This document shows positions 14,101-21,799 of a stretch of 40,603 nucleotides of DNA, piece by piece. The translations under genes and the position numbers were made by a program. Where the stretch lies: IMG/VR virus record IMGVR_UViG_3300042884_000935, positions 1-40,603 of that record, one strand, 5' to 3'. This stretch comes from a virus. The stretch's first letter is position 1. Each line of letters starts with the position of its first letter. The notes below the pieces were generated by a model. That model worked only from the letters and a program-made list of their open reading frames with translations. It was not told where the DNA came from and ran no database searches.

Positions 14101-15449
14101 TGTTGCATCAGTGCGATAGACGCTTCGCTCGCGCCGTTGGACTGAGCAACGATCAGATTCAATTCGAGTTGAGCGATGGCCTCGCGCTCCTTGAGCGACA
14201 CGAGCTCGGCGCGCTTGTCGGCGCTGGCCCCCACCATCGCCACCTCTTCGCGCAGCACCTCGTTGGCCTCGATCAGCCCGGTGACGCGGCGCACCACGTC
14301 GTCGGTCTCGCGGTCCGCAATCTCCGCGATGCGCTCGCGCGTCTTGGCGAGATCGGCGGCCACCTTCGCGGCCTCCTTGTCGGCGTCGGTGTTGGCCTTT
14401 TTGGCGGCGGTGTTGCGGCCGGTGGCGCGGGTGGCCTCGTCGATCTCGGACACCCTGGGCGCCTGTGCGCGCAGGACAACCTGGGGATTGATGAACCCGC
14501 GCCCGGCGCCTGCGGTGCTGCTGAGAAACCCGGCCATTTGCTTGGCCAGGGCCGCGCGCTTTTCTTCGAGCGCCAGGGTCTGGGTGACGTTGAGTTTCCC
14601 GCTGGACAGCGCGGCATTCAGCCGCTCAAGTTCGACGCGGGTGTCGGTGTAGGCGTTGGAGGTTCTGTTCTGCCCGAACAAGCGGGCAATCTCAGTCTGT
14701 TTCAGCAAGGTTAGCAGGAAGTTTTCACCCTCCCGCGCGCCTTCTTGAAACTTGCCGATCAAACCGTTGAGCCCCGCCAGGATCGGCCCCGCCAGCGACA
14801 CAGCCACGCCGTCGATCCGGCTTTGCATCAGAAACAGGTCGTCGTTGAACTTCCCCGCAGCCGCGGCGACTTCGCTGCTGATCGTCAGCCCCATCGCCTT
14901 GGCGCGGGCGTCGAACTCGCGCATGGACGCCGCGCCGCCGTTGAGCAGCGGGATCAGGTCGGCGCCGCTCTTCCCAAACAGCTGCATCGCCAGCGCGGCT
15001 TTCTCCGGTCCGTCCTTGTATGTCGAGAACTGGTCGGCGACCTCGCCCAGCAGATCTCGCGTGCTCTTGAGCTTGCCCGACGCGTCGGTCACGCTCAGGC
15101 CCATGGCGACAAACGCCTTGTTGCCGTCGGCGGCGCCCTTGGCCAACTTGGACAGCACCTGTCCAAACTGATCGCCCAGTCCTTCCTGCTTGAACAGCAG
15201 CTGCAACCCGGCGACCTCCTCGGCCAGCAGGCCGGTTTTTTGCGCCAGCTCTTCGGTCTGGTCGGCGGCGTCAATCGCGCCCCGGATCCAGCTCGTGAAC
15301 GCTGCCGCAGAGAGCGTGCCAGCCGCCAGCCCGGTCAGGGCCTTTGCCGCGTCGCTGACGCGCGATTGCACCCCCGCCAGCCCGCGCTCGACAGCGCTGG
15401 CCCCTTCGAGCTGCAGGCGGATGCCGACGGTGGTGGTCGTGGTGTTCAT
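11169..15449 (-). CDS. Tape measure protein
   Basis: 1426 residues, the longest gene here. The N-terminal part (1-250) has QTEELAQKTGLLAEEVAGLQ and LAMQLFGKSGADLIPLL, standard for siphovirus tape measures. Long coiled coils run about 260-520 and 1050-1270. A Gly/Ala-rich hydrophobic region (about 600-660) probably inserts in the membrane during DNA entry. The end holds ARGGYYPGGLALVGEEGPEI, a motif of many tape measure C-termini. At about 1.5 Å per residue the tail would be near 210 nm; that is a rule-of-thumb estimate. A repeat shared with two other late genes lies just upstream. Confidence 0.92.
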   Translation of the reverse strand: MNTTTTTVGIRLQLEGASAVERGLAGVQSRVSDAAKALTGLAAGTLSAAAFTSWIRGAIDAADQTEELAQKTGLLAEEVAGLQLLFKQEGLGDQFGQVLSKLAKGAADGNKAFVAMGLSVTDASGKLKSTRDLLGEVADQFSTYKDGPEKAALAMQLFGKSGADLIPLLNGGAASMREFDARAKAMGLTISSEVAAAAGKFNDDLFLMQSRIDGVAVSLAGPILAGLNGLIGKFQEGAREGENFLLTLLKQTEIARLFGQNRTSNAYTDTRVELERLNAALSSGKLNVTQTLALEEKRAALAKQMAGFLSSTAGAGRGFINPQVVLRAQAPRVSEIDEATRATGRNTAAKKANTDADKEAAKVAADLAKTRERIAEIADRETDDVVRRVTGLIEANEVLREEVAMVGASADKRAELVSLKEREAIAQLELNLIVAQSNGASEASIALMQQEINLRRQRLALIDEKAAAESANAVQEETYAALRNIGQRADTEWDRTADYLGEALAGGIAAGFSSGKGFADGFFDYLAAQLKRAFAQELSNSIKGGVQSYLTGNNSGLSNSALGAAWQAYSGGSVGASSASLAYANAVGAFGGDSIGALYAANGGWAGVSAGAGGAGSAAGAAGVAGAGGAGASGAGASSGLIGAAGYAALIVAAIAIANNLYDKGYTRAALGIGDQSTVRFGGFSSYTADKSISETSFNKGFASNEIGNMRKLLQALGTSEKWADILSSTTGLATLVGRKLSAVGFEADIAGGEANVGGFARYKGGLFRSNKTVGIAVDSGDSAAVKQQVESVLEGSRAMARAMGLSSEAIDNYTGKIRINMKGAETAAEQSERMAKAMDDLQFSLLKAAAGGKYSREEFERMMEGVRESMAAVGITGESIATILVQGMTGRLSSAEVGDQLASTIIGGIYTAIASNYAGVIAQAFTNQIITPIFTALAAGVPISQAISQSAINSVVATANQAAAALNAIFNDAGFLSAIAGIQQAISGVTGAVGSISVPEINNSLAEAESQRYQIESELLGLLGNTTALRERELAGLEGSARALKLHVYALQDSRAAVEGALSAIQRSADAERDRLTGLLDIAAEAEAGLNDVFKTLRDSIRSLRGDVDSTASLDSRAARDQIARAISGAIKLNNDDLVTAIDAVRTGLDDSAYASRFERDRAFLRFAGELSSLEEVTQRELTNAEQQVALLEDQLTALDLQVDLAQKQVDALFGVDNSIKSMGAAVVDLQSAMATYTGAVSAAMAQSYSSGGAPSGGGGFSFGGGFESAPQSGANWTADGYWAKNADLRDYWGENAGVLERARQFNADPNLSARDEYLKWHYQTYGANERRAFARGGYYPGGLALVGEEGPEIINFKNPGQVYTAAQTQGLLGGGGEQTNRLLSRLIERIDAIGFAQVSEAKVASKVLRRWDADGMPETREVSA

Positions 15450-15471
15450 CTCCCGAGACTTTCAGGCGCCG

Positions 15472-15505
15472 GGTGTGTCATCTGGAAGGCGACGGGTGGG
15501 ACGGT
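15472..15505. repeat. Late-gene upstream repeat, copy 1 (before tape measure)
   Basis: GGTGTGTCATCTGGAAGGCG, continuing with ACGGGTGGGACGGT. The same 34 bp occurs at 26103-26136, and a diverged copy lies at 19771-19801. All three lie in short gaps just before a late-gene start on the minus strand, here 23 bp before the tape measure ATG. Confidence 0.7.
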
Positions 15506-15530
15506 TGGCAGCACCAGGTCAGCGGCATCA

Positions 15531-15980
15531 CTAAAACCCCGGGACCGCTGGCGCAGCGGGCGCGGGCCGCCGGGCCTCGTCCGACTTGCGCCGGTCCGAC
15601 CAGACCTCCAGCGTCGCGCGCTCAGCCGCCTGGATGCAGCGCCAGACGTCGGCGCGATCTTCGGCCGGCAGATCGCCCGCGTCGCGCAGCTCTTCAAGGT
15701 GGGCGCGCACGCCTGCGTAATCGAGGCCGGTGGCCCCACCCATACCGACGCGCCATTGGGTCTGGACCCCCACCCAGCAAGCCCAGGCGCTGACGCATTC
15801 GGGCCAGAGGTATTCGGTGCGCTCGTGTTCCTCGGTGTCGACCGCGTCTGGCGCCGACCCCAGCAGACCCAACGCCGCCAGCGGGCCTGCCCAGGCGGCG
15901 CCGGGGTCTTGCTGCTGGGCGGGTTGAGCCCGTTCATGGTCGGGGGCGTCCTGCGCGACTGCTCGAGCGAGCGCCGTCAG
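15531..15980 (-). CDS. DUF1799-like frameshift extension of tail chaperone (gpT-equivalent)
   Basis: This frame has no good start of its own. It is entered at 15980 by -1 slippage on A AAA AAC in the upstream chaperone gene. The first codons read CTG ACG GCG CTC. It contains LWPECVSAWACWVGVQTQWR, the core of DUF1799 proteins that follow tail chaperones. The frameshift product would be 258 residues (109 + 149), equivalent to lambda gpGT, a transient chaperone that coats the tape measure during tail assembly. An internal TTG at 15872 lacks a convincing ribosome site. Confidence 0.75.
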   Translation of the reverse strand: MTALARAVAQDAPDHERAQPAQQQDPGAAWAGPLAALGLLGSAPDAVDTEEHERTEYLWPECVSAWACWVGVQTQWRVGMGGATGLDYAGVRAHLEELRDAGDLPAEDRADVWRCIQAAERATLEVWSDRRKSDEARRPAPAAPAVPGF

Positions 15981-16306
15981 TTTTTTTCTTTGGCGCCGGT
16001 TTCCGACAGGAAGGTCCGGTAGGTGGTCCAGGCCAGGCCCGGCTGATTGAGCAGCTGGCGCAACCCGTCAGCCGAGTAATCGACCGGCTTGTCGTCGTCG
16101 CCCTTCACATCAAACCAGTCGATAACGACGTCAACCATGAACTCGACCAGGTTGACCTCGCCGCTGGTCTTTTCCCGCAGTTCTTCGGCGCCCAGGCGCT
16201 TGGCGAGAAGGCCGAAGTCAAAGGGCTGTGCCTTGCCTTCGGCGTCGGCGAAAGTGCCCTTGACGCGGAATTTCGCGCGAGGCGCGACCGTAATTTTGAT
16301 TGCCAT
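15977..16306 (-). CDS. Tail assembly chaperone (gpG-equivalent)
   Basis: 109 residues from MAIKITVAPRAKFRVKGTFA. Acidic, mixed alpha/beta, with FDFGLLAKRLGAEELREKTS and VDVVIDWFDV. It lies between the tail tube and tape measure genes, the fixed position of siphovirus tail chaperones. The gene ends GAA AAA AAC TGA, so the stop directly follows a slippery heptamer. Most ribosomes would make this short form and a minority the GT fusion. Confidence 0.85.
   Translation of the reverse strand: MAIKITVAPRAKFRVKGTFADAEGKAQPFDFGLLAKRLGAEELREKTSGEVNLVEFMVDVVIDWFDVKGDDDKPVDYSADGLRQLLNQPGLAWTTYRTFLSETGAKEKN
15980..15986 (-). promoter_or_regulatory. Programmed -1 frameshift site A AAA AAC
   Basis: On the minus strand the heptamer fits X XXY YYZ in frame with the chaperone (…GAA AAA AAC TGA). 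Slipping back one base gives AAA CTG ACG, which opens the DUF1799 frame to 15531. Placement right before the zero-frame stop is typical of G/GT sites in tailed phages. Confidence 0.8.
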
Positions 16307-16419
16307 GTGTGTTGCCCGAGAGGTAGTGCCCGAGAGACAGGGGTGTGCGCGGCTGCAGGCTCGGGGCCGACCTGCGGGCGGGGCGTAGTGGCGCCCCACC
16401 CTGCCGCGCACAAAACAGC

Positions 16420-17070
16420 TCAGCTCGCGTAGCTGATCGGGCGGCCCAGCAGCGTGAACGCGGCGCTGACCTGGTTCACCTGGCCTTTGTTGAGCTGCGG
16501 GACTTCGGACACGCTGATGTGACCGTAGCCGTACATCGTGGCGCCGCCACCCAGCACGATCTTGGTCGCCACCTTCGTCAATCGACGGGCCACGGCGAGC
16601 ATGGTCTGGTAATTGGCGTTGGCGGGATCGTGGCCCAGGGTCAGCGTCATCGACGCGGCGTTGAAGCCGACGGGCACGTTGATGTCGTTGCGCTTGGCCA
16701 GGGGAGAGACCGTGGTGAAGCGCGGATCGCCGCCGCTGGTGCTGATCGTCAACACCTGCGGGATCTCGACCCAGGTGCTCACGCGCTGGATCGTGCCCAG
16801 GCCCGACGCAGCCGGGAACCAGTTGAGGTCGGTGGTGTCAAGACCCAGCGGGGAGAGCGTGGTGGTCGAGAACTGATCGGCCTTGTAAACCGAGTCAGTC
16901 GCGTCTTCCCAGCCCGACGTGAACAGAAACTCGTCGTTGTCGACGAGCCCGTGCGCGGCGCTGGTGGTCAGCACAGCGGGGTTGGCGTTGGTCGCGACCG
17001 ACACGGTCGAGGCCGCTGCAAAAGTCTGGCTAAAGTAGAACTTCGAGCCTTCGGGGAAATAGTAGGCCAT
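16420..17070 (-). CDS. Major tail tube protein
   Basis: 216 residues from MAYYFPEGSKFYFSQTFAAA. I chose the ATG at 17070 because GGAG lies 9 bases upstream. The sequence is beta-rich, with a Bacuni-like segment (SAAHGLVDNDEFLFTSGWED), then TLTLGHDPANANYQTMLAVA and a C-terminal QVSAAFTLLGRPISYAS. This fits lambda gpV/TTP-type tube subunits, which polymerise into the tail. It sits between the gpU-like gene and the chaperone gene, the standard order. Confidence 0.82.
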   Translation of the reverse strand: MAYYFPEGSKFYFSQTFAAASTVSVATNANPAVLTTSAAHGLVDNDEFLFTSGWEDATDSVYKADQFSTTTLSPLGLDTTDLNWFPAASGLGTIQRVSTWVEIPQVLTISTSGGDPRFTTVSPLAKRNDINVPVGFNAASMTLTLGHDPANANYQTMLAVARRLTKVATKIVLGGGATMYGYGHISVSEVPQLNKGQVNQVSAAFTLLGRPISYAS

Positions 17071-17085
17071 TTTGGGCTCCAAAAA

Positions 17086-17505
17086 TCAAAGGGCTGCGCC
17101 GTCTCCGGCGCGGTGGTACACAGAAAAAACGAGGGTGGCGCAAGCCACGGCTTCGGCGTCAACGTCGAAGTCGTAGGCCAGCGACTGGGGGGAGACGTCA
17201 GCAACGGCACCCCCCAGCGTTGAATCGGTCAGCAACGCGGCGTAAACCTGAGACACCAGCGGATCGACCGCCTCGTCGGGCGCGTTGCCCGCGCTGACGC
17301 GGGCATAACACTCGACTTCGACGGTGGACCGCCACGTGATCGGCTTGGCGTACATGTCAGACTCAGCCACATCAGCGCGCACAGGGCGCACACACACCGC
17401 TTCGGTCGTCGACGCGGAGAGCGGGCGCATGCGCACGCGGTGCACCGTCACACCACCCGGTAGGGCGGCGATCACGGCGCTGACAGCGGCCAGTACGGTG
17501 CTCAC
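17086..17505 (-). CDS. Tail completion/terminator protein (gpU-like)
   Basis: 139 residues. It begins MSTVLAAVSAVIAALPGGVT, then ITWRSTVEVECYARVSAG and DEAVDPLVSQVYAALLTDST, matching the fold of gpU-type proteins that cap the tail tube before joining to the head. Located one gene before the tube gene, as usual. Start overlaps the stop of the preceding gene (ATGA). Confidence 0.7.
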   Translation of the reverse strand: MSTVLAAVSAVIAALPGGVTVHRVRMRPLSASTTEAVCVRPVRADVAESDMYAKPITWRSTVEVECYARVSAGNAPDEAVDPLVSQVYAALLTDSTLGGAVADVSPQSLAYDFDVDAEAVACATLVFSVYHRAGDGAAL

Positions 17506-17786
17506 GCGGCCACCTCCAGGATCAGGCGCGACACACCCGTGCCGTCGGGCTCGTGGGCCGCGACGGTGAAGTTGAGCGCGCCGATCACCAGCGGCTGCCC
17601 GACCGGATCTGCCGGGGTGACGCTGGCGCTCGGGAGGGTGAACGTGGGTTGCGTGCCAGACATGCCGACCAGGCCCACCGACCCCAGCGCGTAGCCGTTG
17701 TCAAACACCCCGCGCACAGCGTTGCCGCTGAGCGTGGCCGCGACGCCGAAGTCGGCGAAGAAGGCGGGGATGTTTTCGGCGAACAT
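17502..17786 (-). CDS. Head-tail joining protein (gpFII-like)
   Basis: 94 residues. MFAENIPAFFADFGVAATL opens the protein. The rest is a small beta-barrel-like domain ending VAAHEPDGTGVSRLILE, which fits the gpFII / Gifsy-2 attachment family between capsid and tail genes. This family contributes to the interface where tails dock on filled heads. The assignment rests on pattern and gene order. Confidence 0.6.
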   Translation of the reverse strand: MFAENIPAFFADFGVAATLSGNAVRGVFDNGYALGSVGLVGMSGTQPTFTLPSASVTPADPVGQPLVIGALNFTVAAHEPDGTGVSRLILEVAA

Positions 17787-17823
17787 GGCGTCGGGGCGTG
17801 GTGGCTGGTGCTCGGGTCAACGA

Positions 17824-19749
17824 TCAGACGGTCAGCGCGTCAACCATGGCCGAGAAAGACTCGGCATGGCGCACCGCGAGGTCGGCGTCCTGGAAGGCGT
17901 GCACGATGACGCCGCCGTTGGCCGCGTTGGTGTACGGGTTGACCATCAACTCCAGACCACCCCACAGGCCCATGATCAGCTCGGCAAAGTTGCCGAAGAT
18001 GATCGCGGAGCACACCGCGCCGCTGGTGCCCTTGACCAGGTTGGAAGGCACCGCGTTGGTGACCTGGGCCTGGTAGCCGTTGACCTCGCCACCTTCCCAG
18101 ATGAAGCCGTTCTGGCCGCTGACCTTGCTGGTCTGCTTGAGGCGGCCGCGCACGCGGGTGTTGGTGAGGTAGCCGAGGGTGCCTTCGTCGGCGTTGTCCT
18201 GGGCCACTTCGGTTTCCAGGCCCACGATGTGCGACCAGTTCGGCGCCAGGCCGTTCGTGCCACCCGCCACAGAGCCAATGCCCACCGTCGGCAGGATGCC
18301 GCGCGGCTCGGGAGCGGTGCCGCTGCCGTTGATGGCGACGCGCTGCAGCTCCAGGGCCAGCACGCGGGCCAGGTCGTTCTGCACAAAGGCCTCGACGTCC
18401 AGGCTCGATTGCAGCAGCAGCTTGCGGCTGATCGCGGTCTGTGCGCCCAGGGTCCGAGGCGTCATCGCCACCTGATCGAAGGTCTGGCCCGACGCGGTCG
18501 GAGAACCGGATTCAGCCACCCAGTAAGCGGTGGCGCCGCCGGTCACGCGGGGAATCGCGATGTTGCCGACCAGGTCGGTCAACACCTGCATCCCCATCCC
18601 GGGGAGCACCATCTTGTTGCGCAGCAGCTCGATCATGTTGCCCGACAGCAGATTCGTCGCGACGGTGTTGCCGCCAGCGGTCGGCGTGCCCACCGACAGA
18701 TTTCGCTTGAGCACGTCGTGAGGAACGATCAGGCCCTTGACCTCGCGGTGCGTCACCTTGTCGGCGGCGGCGCGGCAGACTTCGTACTCAAAACCAGCGG
18801 CCTTCTGGGCGCGCTGGTCGTCGGGGTTGCCCATGGCGTTGAGCAAGCGCACCAGCGAGAAACGCTGCGTGTCATCCTTGGTCATGCCGATCTCGTTGGA
18901 CGGCAGCGGCTTGGTGGCCATGTGCCGGATCAGCTCGGCCTGGAATTGCTCGGTCGTGTGACCTTCGACGATGGATTTCATCGCCAGGGTTTCGATGCCG
19001 ACGCCGGTCGTGGCCTTGGCGATGGCGGCGATCTCGGCAGCGTGGTTGCGCTGCTGCACAAGGGCAGCAGCAAGGGCCGCAGGGGCGGCGGGGGTGATGA
19101 CTTCGGACATGGTTCGTACCTCTTGGGTTTTGGGGGGTTCGGAAGGGGTTGTGGTGGCCTTGGCGGGCTGCTCAAGCGAACCGGCTCCCGCCGTTTCGAG
19201 GGAGCGGCCTACGCCGACCGTGGCGTCAGCGGGGACACTGACCAGGGAGACTTCAAAGGGCTCCCAGTCGGTCACGCGGTAGGTTTCCACACCCTCCACG
19301 GTCTCGACCAGCAGCGCCTTGTGGATGAGGTAGCCGACGGAGACGTTGCGACGGATGCCGTCTTTGACGTCTTGCCAGACCTCTTCTGCTCGCGCGCTTT
19401 TTCCGAAGCGCACCACGGCGCGGGCCACCCGGTCCGCACCGATTTCGACAGACTCGACAACGCCCACGACATCTCGCGTGTCGTGGTCGCAAAGCAGGTT
19501 CGCACCGCTGCGCAGACGCCCCTGGCGCATCGCGCCGGCCGTGCACTCCAGGATCTCGATCCCCCACCAGCGCTCGTAAGGCTCTTCGCTGGCGAAGGCG
19601 AGCGAGGCGGTGCGGGCCTCTTCGTTGATGGCTGCGCGCTCGAAGAGCAGACCGCGCTGGGTCGACACAGGCCGCCCGGCGTCAAGGTCATCCAGCGCCT
19701 GGCGACGCAATGCGAGGGCTTCAGCGAGAGAGGGGTTTTCGGTGCTCAT
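17824..19749 (-). CDS. Fused prohead protease and major capsid protein
   Basis: 641 residues from MSTENPSLAEALAL. Residues 1-190 are an HK97-type prohead protease: H89 in LLCDHDT and S137 in RRNVSVGY are the expected catalytic pair. After a Pro/Thr-rich linker (about 185-212), residues 214-641 form an HK97-fold capsid protein with a helical scaffold-like delta region, then MTKDDTQRFSLVRLLNA and RVTGGATAYWVAESGSPTAS. The protease would cut the scaffold after prohead assembly. An internal ATG at 19110 with its own AGAGGT ribosome site could also make free capsid protein (428 residues). No separate decoration protein is recognised. Confidence 0.92.
   Translation of the reverse strand: MSTENPSLAEALALRRQALDDLDAGRPVSTQRGLLFERAAINEEARTASLAFASEEPYERWWGIEILECTAGAMRQGRLRSGANLLCDHDTRDVVGVVESVEIGADRVARAVVRFGKSARAEEVWQDVKDGIRRNVSVGYLIHKALLVETVEGVETYRVTDWEPFEVSLVSVPADATVGVGRSLETAGAGSLEQPAKATTTPSEPPKTQEVRTMSEVITPAAPAALAAALVQQRNHAAEIAAIAKATTGVGIETLAMKSIVEGHTTEQFQAELIRHMATKPLPSNEIGMTKDDTQRFSLVRLLNAMGNPDDQRAQKAAGFEYEVCRAAADKVTHREVKGLIVPHDVLKRNLSVGTPTAGGNTVATNLLSGNMIELLRNKMVLPGMGMQVLTDLVGNIAIPRVTGGATAYWVAESGSPTASGQTFDQVAMTPRTLGAQTAISRKLLLQSSLDVEAFVQNDLARVLALELQRVAINGSGTAPEPRGILPTVGIGSVAGGTNGLAPNWSHIVGLETEVAQDNADEGTLGYLTNTRVRGRLKQTSKVSGQNGFIWEGGEVNGYQAQVTNAVPSNLVKGTSGAVCSAIIFGNFAELIMGLWGGLELMVNPYTNAANGGVIVHAFQDADLAVRHAESFSAMVDALTV
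19108..19123 (-). promoter_or_regulatory. Internal ribosome site and start for free capsid protein
   Basis: AGAGGT (19123-19118), 7 bases, then ATG (19110-19108) in frame, giving MSEVITPAAPAALAAALV. It lies exactly at the linker between protease and capsid domains. The fusion would then be the minor product, giving a natural protease-to-capsid ratio. Confidence 0.6.
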
Positions 19750-19758
19750 GCCCCGCAA

Positions 19759-19801
19759 TGTCTGGCGGGTGGTGTGTCACCTGGAAGGCAAACGTTGGGA
19801 C
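19759..19801. repeat. Late-gene upstream repeat, copy 2 (before protease-capsid)
   Basis: TGTCTGGCG (19759-19767), then GGTGTGTCACCTGGAAGGCA and a diverged end. It shares TGTCTGGCG and GTGTGTCA-CTGGAAGGC with copy 3 and the latter part with copy 1. It lies directly upstream of the protease-capsid start at 19749. Confidence 0.65.
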
Positions 19802-19820
19802 AGGCGCGGGCGCCCGGCGA

Positions 19821-20282
19821 TCAGTCGCGCCAGGTGCAAACGAGTTGCGGGTTGGCCTGCTGCGCCTGCTCACACACCGCGTCGAATTCCGCGCGCTTTC
19901 GGCGCGGCGAATCGATCGCCCAGCTCACCAGCCCGGCCGCCACGCCGACAGCAAGGCAAGGCGCGAAACCGCCCGACGCGATCTGTGCAATCACGCACAG
20001 GTTATTGGCGGCAGCGCCCCAGCCGAACGCCTCATACGCCGCCCAAAGCCCTGGCTGCTCGGCTTCTGGCGAGGCTTTGATGCGCTGATAGGCGATCAGC
20101 TTCGCAGGCACCAGCAGCAGGCCCAGGGGATTCGATTCCGCCGCGCCGACCGCCAACCCTGCGCCCGTCGTCGCGACGTCGAAAGCGTGCGCCGAAGCCG
20201 CTTCGATCTTCTGGCGGCGGAAGTCGTCGGCGTGGGCTGGCAGGGCCAGCAGCAGGGCGAGAGAGAGGGCGAGCGTTTTCAT
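19821..20282 (-). CDS. Secreted or membrane-associated protein of unknown function
   Basis: 153 residues with a clear Sec signal peptide (MKTLALSLALLLALPAHA, cleavage after AHA). The mature part has small-residue helices that may span or associate with the membrane (GAGLAVGAAESNPLGLLLVP; GFAPCLAVGVAAGLVSWAI) and four cysteines near the middle and end. An exported protein inside the head gene block is unusual; a superinfection-exclusion or envelope role is possible but unproven. Overlaps the upstream gene by ATGA. Confidence 0.7.
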   Translation of the reverse strand: MKTLALSLALLLALPAHADDFRRQKIEAASAHAFDVATTGAGLAVGAAESNPLGLLLVPAKLIAYQRIKASPEAEQPGLWAAYEAFGWGAAANNLCVIAQIASGGFAPCLAVGVAAGLVSWAIDSPRRKRAEFDAVCEQAQQANPQLVCTWRD

Positions 20283-21796
20283 GGCAACGCAAAGACCCTG
20301 TTGATTTCGGGCGCAGCGGCTGCGGCCAAAAGGCTATTGCCGTAGGCTGTCGGGTGCAGGCCATCGCTGTACAACGTGGTGTTCGACTCCGCACCGGCAG
20401 CGCCCATTGACGCCTCATTGGCGAAGTCCACGAAGCCATCGGCAAAGGCTGCCCAGTTGGTGCGAACCGAGTTGTTAAACGCGGTGAACTCCGCGAGACT
20501 CGATAGGCCGTAGCTGGTGCGCGGCAGCAGGGTTGCGACAATCACAAAACCGCCGTTGGAGCGCACCGACCCACAGAAGGCCTGGAGGTCTGCGTACACC
20601 TGCGCCGATGTCCGGCCACCCGCGCCCATGTCGTTCGTGCCTTTGAACACAAACACCACGCGCCGGTCAGACGTGTACCGAGACAGCACGCCGCCCTCAT
20701 CGCCAGCGAAACCGGACGAACCACCGACCAGGTCGTTGACCAGTTGCTCGCCACCACCGGACAGGTTGAACTCTTTCGGGCTGGTGGCGAGCAACGGGGT
20801 TATCTGGTGCGCGATGCCGTTTCGCAAGGTCGTTGCCGTGCTGCTGGCCAGGATCGAATCCCCTGTGTAAATCAGCACCCCACCGGTAGAAGATGCCTCG
20901 AAGATTCCCGAGGCTGCAGCCTTCAAGGCGGACCGTTCGCCAGCAGAGAGCACCCGGTTATAAAACGCGATCATCCCGTGATGGAATCGGCCAAAGTAGC
21001 CGCCCGTGACGATGCGCCCGAAGTAGCCGCCCGATGATGTGGCGGTGGTCGGCGCCGTTCCGGTCTGCGTCTCGCCATCCTGCTCAAAATACACGCCGGT
21101 GGATGCGCCGTAGTGGTCAATCCAGACCGGCCGCGACTGGGGTTTGAATGCGGCGTTAGAGCCAGGAGGCGTCGCACGAATGGCGCCACTTGCCAGGGTG
21201 AAAACGTTCAAGTTGGCGTTTGCCACCGTGCCGATTTCATAGAACCCGACTTGCTGTTTCGTGGTCCATTGCTCGAAAACTCCGCAAACTTCGCCGTTTC
21301 TGCGATCAATCGATATGCCTGCGGGCAAGTCATACCACCCCGCATCACCCAGAGAGACCGTCAGCCCCCCGGCCATGAAAAGGCTCGCTTGAATGCTGCC
21401 TTGGTTCGCGACAAGCGTTTGCGTCGCGTGCCGCCCGTTGCCGGTCAGGTCATAAAAGGTCGTGACCGTGCCTGTTGCTGTTCCGAGGTGCGCAGTCAGT
21501 GCCGTAAGGTCCAAGTTCTGACCGGAGAACCCGATGTCAACCTCCACCGTATCAGCACGGCGCACGCGGATCGCAGGGCCCGAGTAAGCCGCCGACAGTC
21601 GTTTGACGCCATACGCGGCCAGCGGCAACGCTCCGGCTTCGTCAAGCGGGTACACCAGCGGCAAACTGCCAGCCCCCACACCGACATAAGCGCCCGCAGC
21701 CTTGAAGGCCGAAGCCCCCGCCACATACACCCCGCCCTGCTTGAGCGCGAACTGGTGCGGCACATAGGCGCCGCCGACCTTGATGCTCACTCCCAT
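20279..21796 (-). CDS. Structural protein with lectin-like and SGNH esterase domains
   Basis: 505 residues. The N-terminus has repeats of the GGAYVPHQFALKQGGVYVAG type (about 8-45), a likely virion attachment. Residues about 65-290 resemble a concanavalin/arabinofuranosidase-B-like domain (RLSAAYSGPAIRVRR, FYDLTGNGRHATQ). Residues 305-505 are an SGNH/GDSL hydrolase: S314 in TGDSILASS, N388 in KGTNDMG, and D478 with H481 in SDGLHPT. It should remove acyl groups from a surface polysaccharide. Its place between portal and capsid genes, not in the tail-fibre block, is unusual. Confidence 0.82.
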   Translation of the reverse strand: MGVSIKVGGAYVPHQFALKQGGVYVAGASAFKAAGAYVGVGAGSLPLVYPLDEAGALPLAAYGVKRLSAAYSGPAIRVRRADTVEVDIGFSGQNLDLTALTAHLGTATGTVTTFYDLTGNGRHATQTLVANQGSIQASLFMAGGLTVSLGDAGWYDLPAGISIDRRNGEVCGVFEQWTTKQQVGFYEIGTVANANLNVFTLASGAIRATPPGSNAAFKPQSRPVWIDHYGASTGVYFEQDGETQTGTAPTTATSSGGYFGRIVTGGYFGRFHHGMIAFYNRVLSAGERSALKAAASGIFEASSTGGVLIYTGDSILASSTATTLRNGIAHQITPLLATSPKEFNLSGGGEQLVNDLVGGSSGFAGDEGGVLSRYTSDRRVVFVFKGTNDMGAGGRTSAQVYADLQAFCGSVRSNGGFVIVATLLPRTSYGLSSLAEFTAFNNSVRTNWAAFADGFVDFANEASMGAAGAESNTTLYSDGLHPTAYGNSLLAAAAAPEINRVFALP

Positions 21797-21799
21797 GGC

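Noticed and set aside
15446-15937. 163-codon minus-strand frame between chaperone and tape measure
   Set aside because: Third frame over the DUF1799 region. Its composition is Pro/Arg/Ser-rich, and the frameshift-entered frame has the conserved core. Its end merely translates the late repeat.
12612-16022. Long plus-strand frames over the tape measure gene (700 and 425 codons)
   Set aside because: Antisense shadows of the tape measure gene; low-complexity Arg/Gly/Ala composition and no ribosome sites.
17698-20088. 796-codon plus-strand frame over the protease-capsid gene
   Set aside because: Antisense shadow of a gene with known domains; the composition is Arg/Gly/His-rich and unlike a protein.
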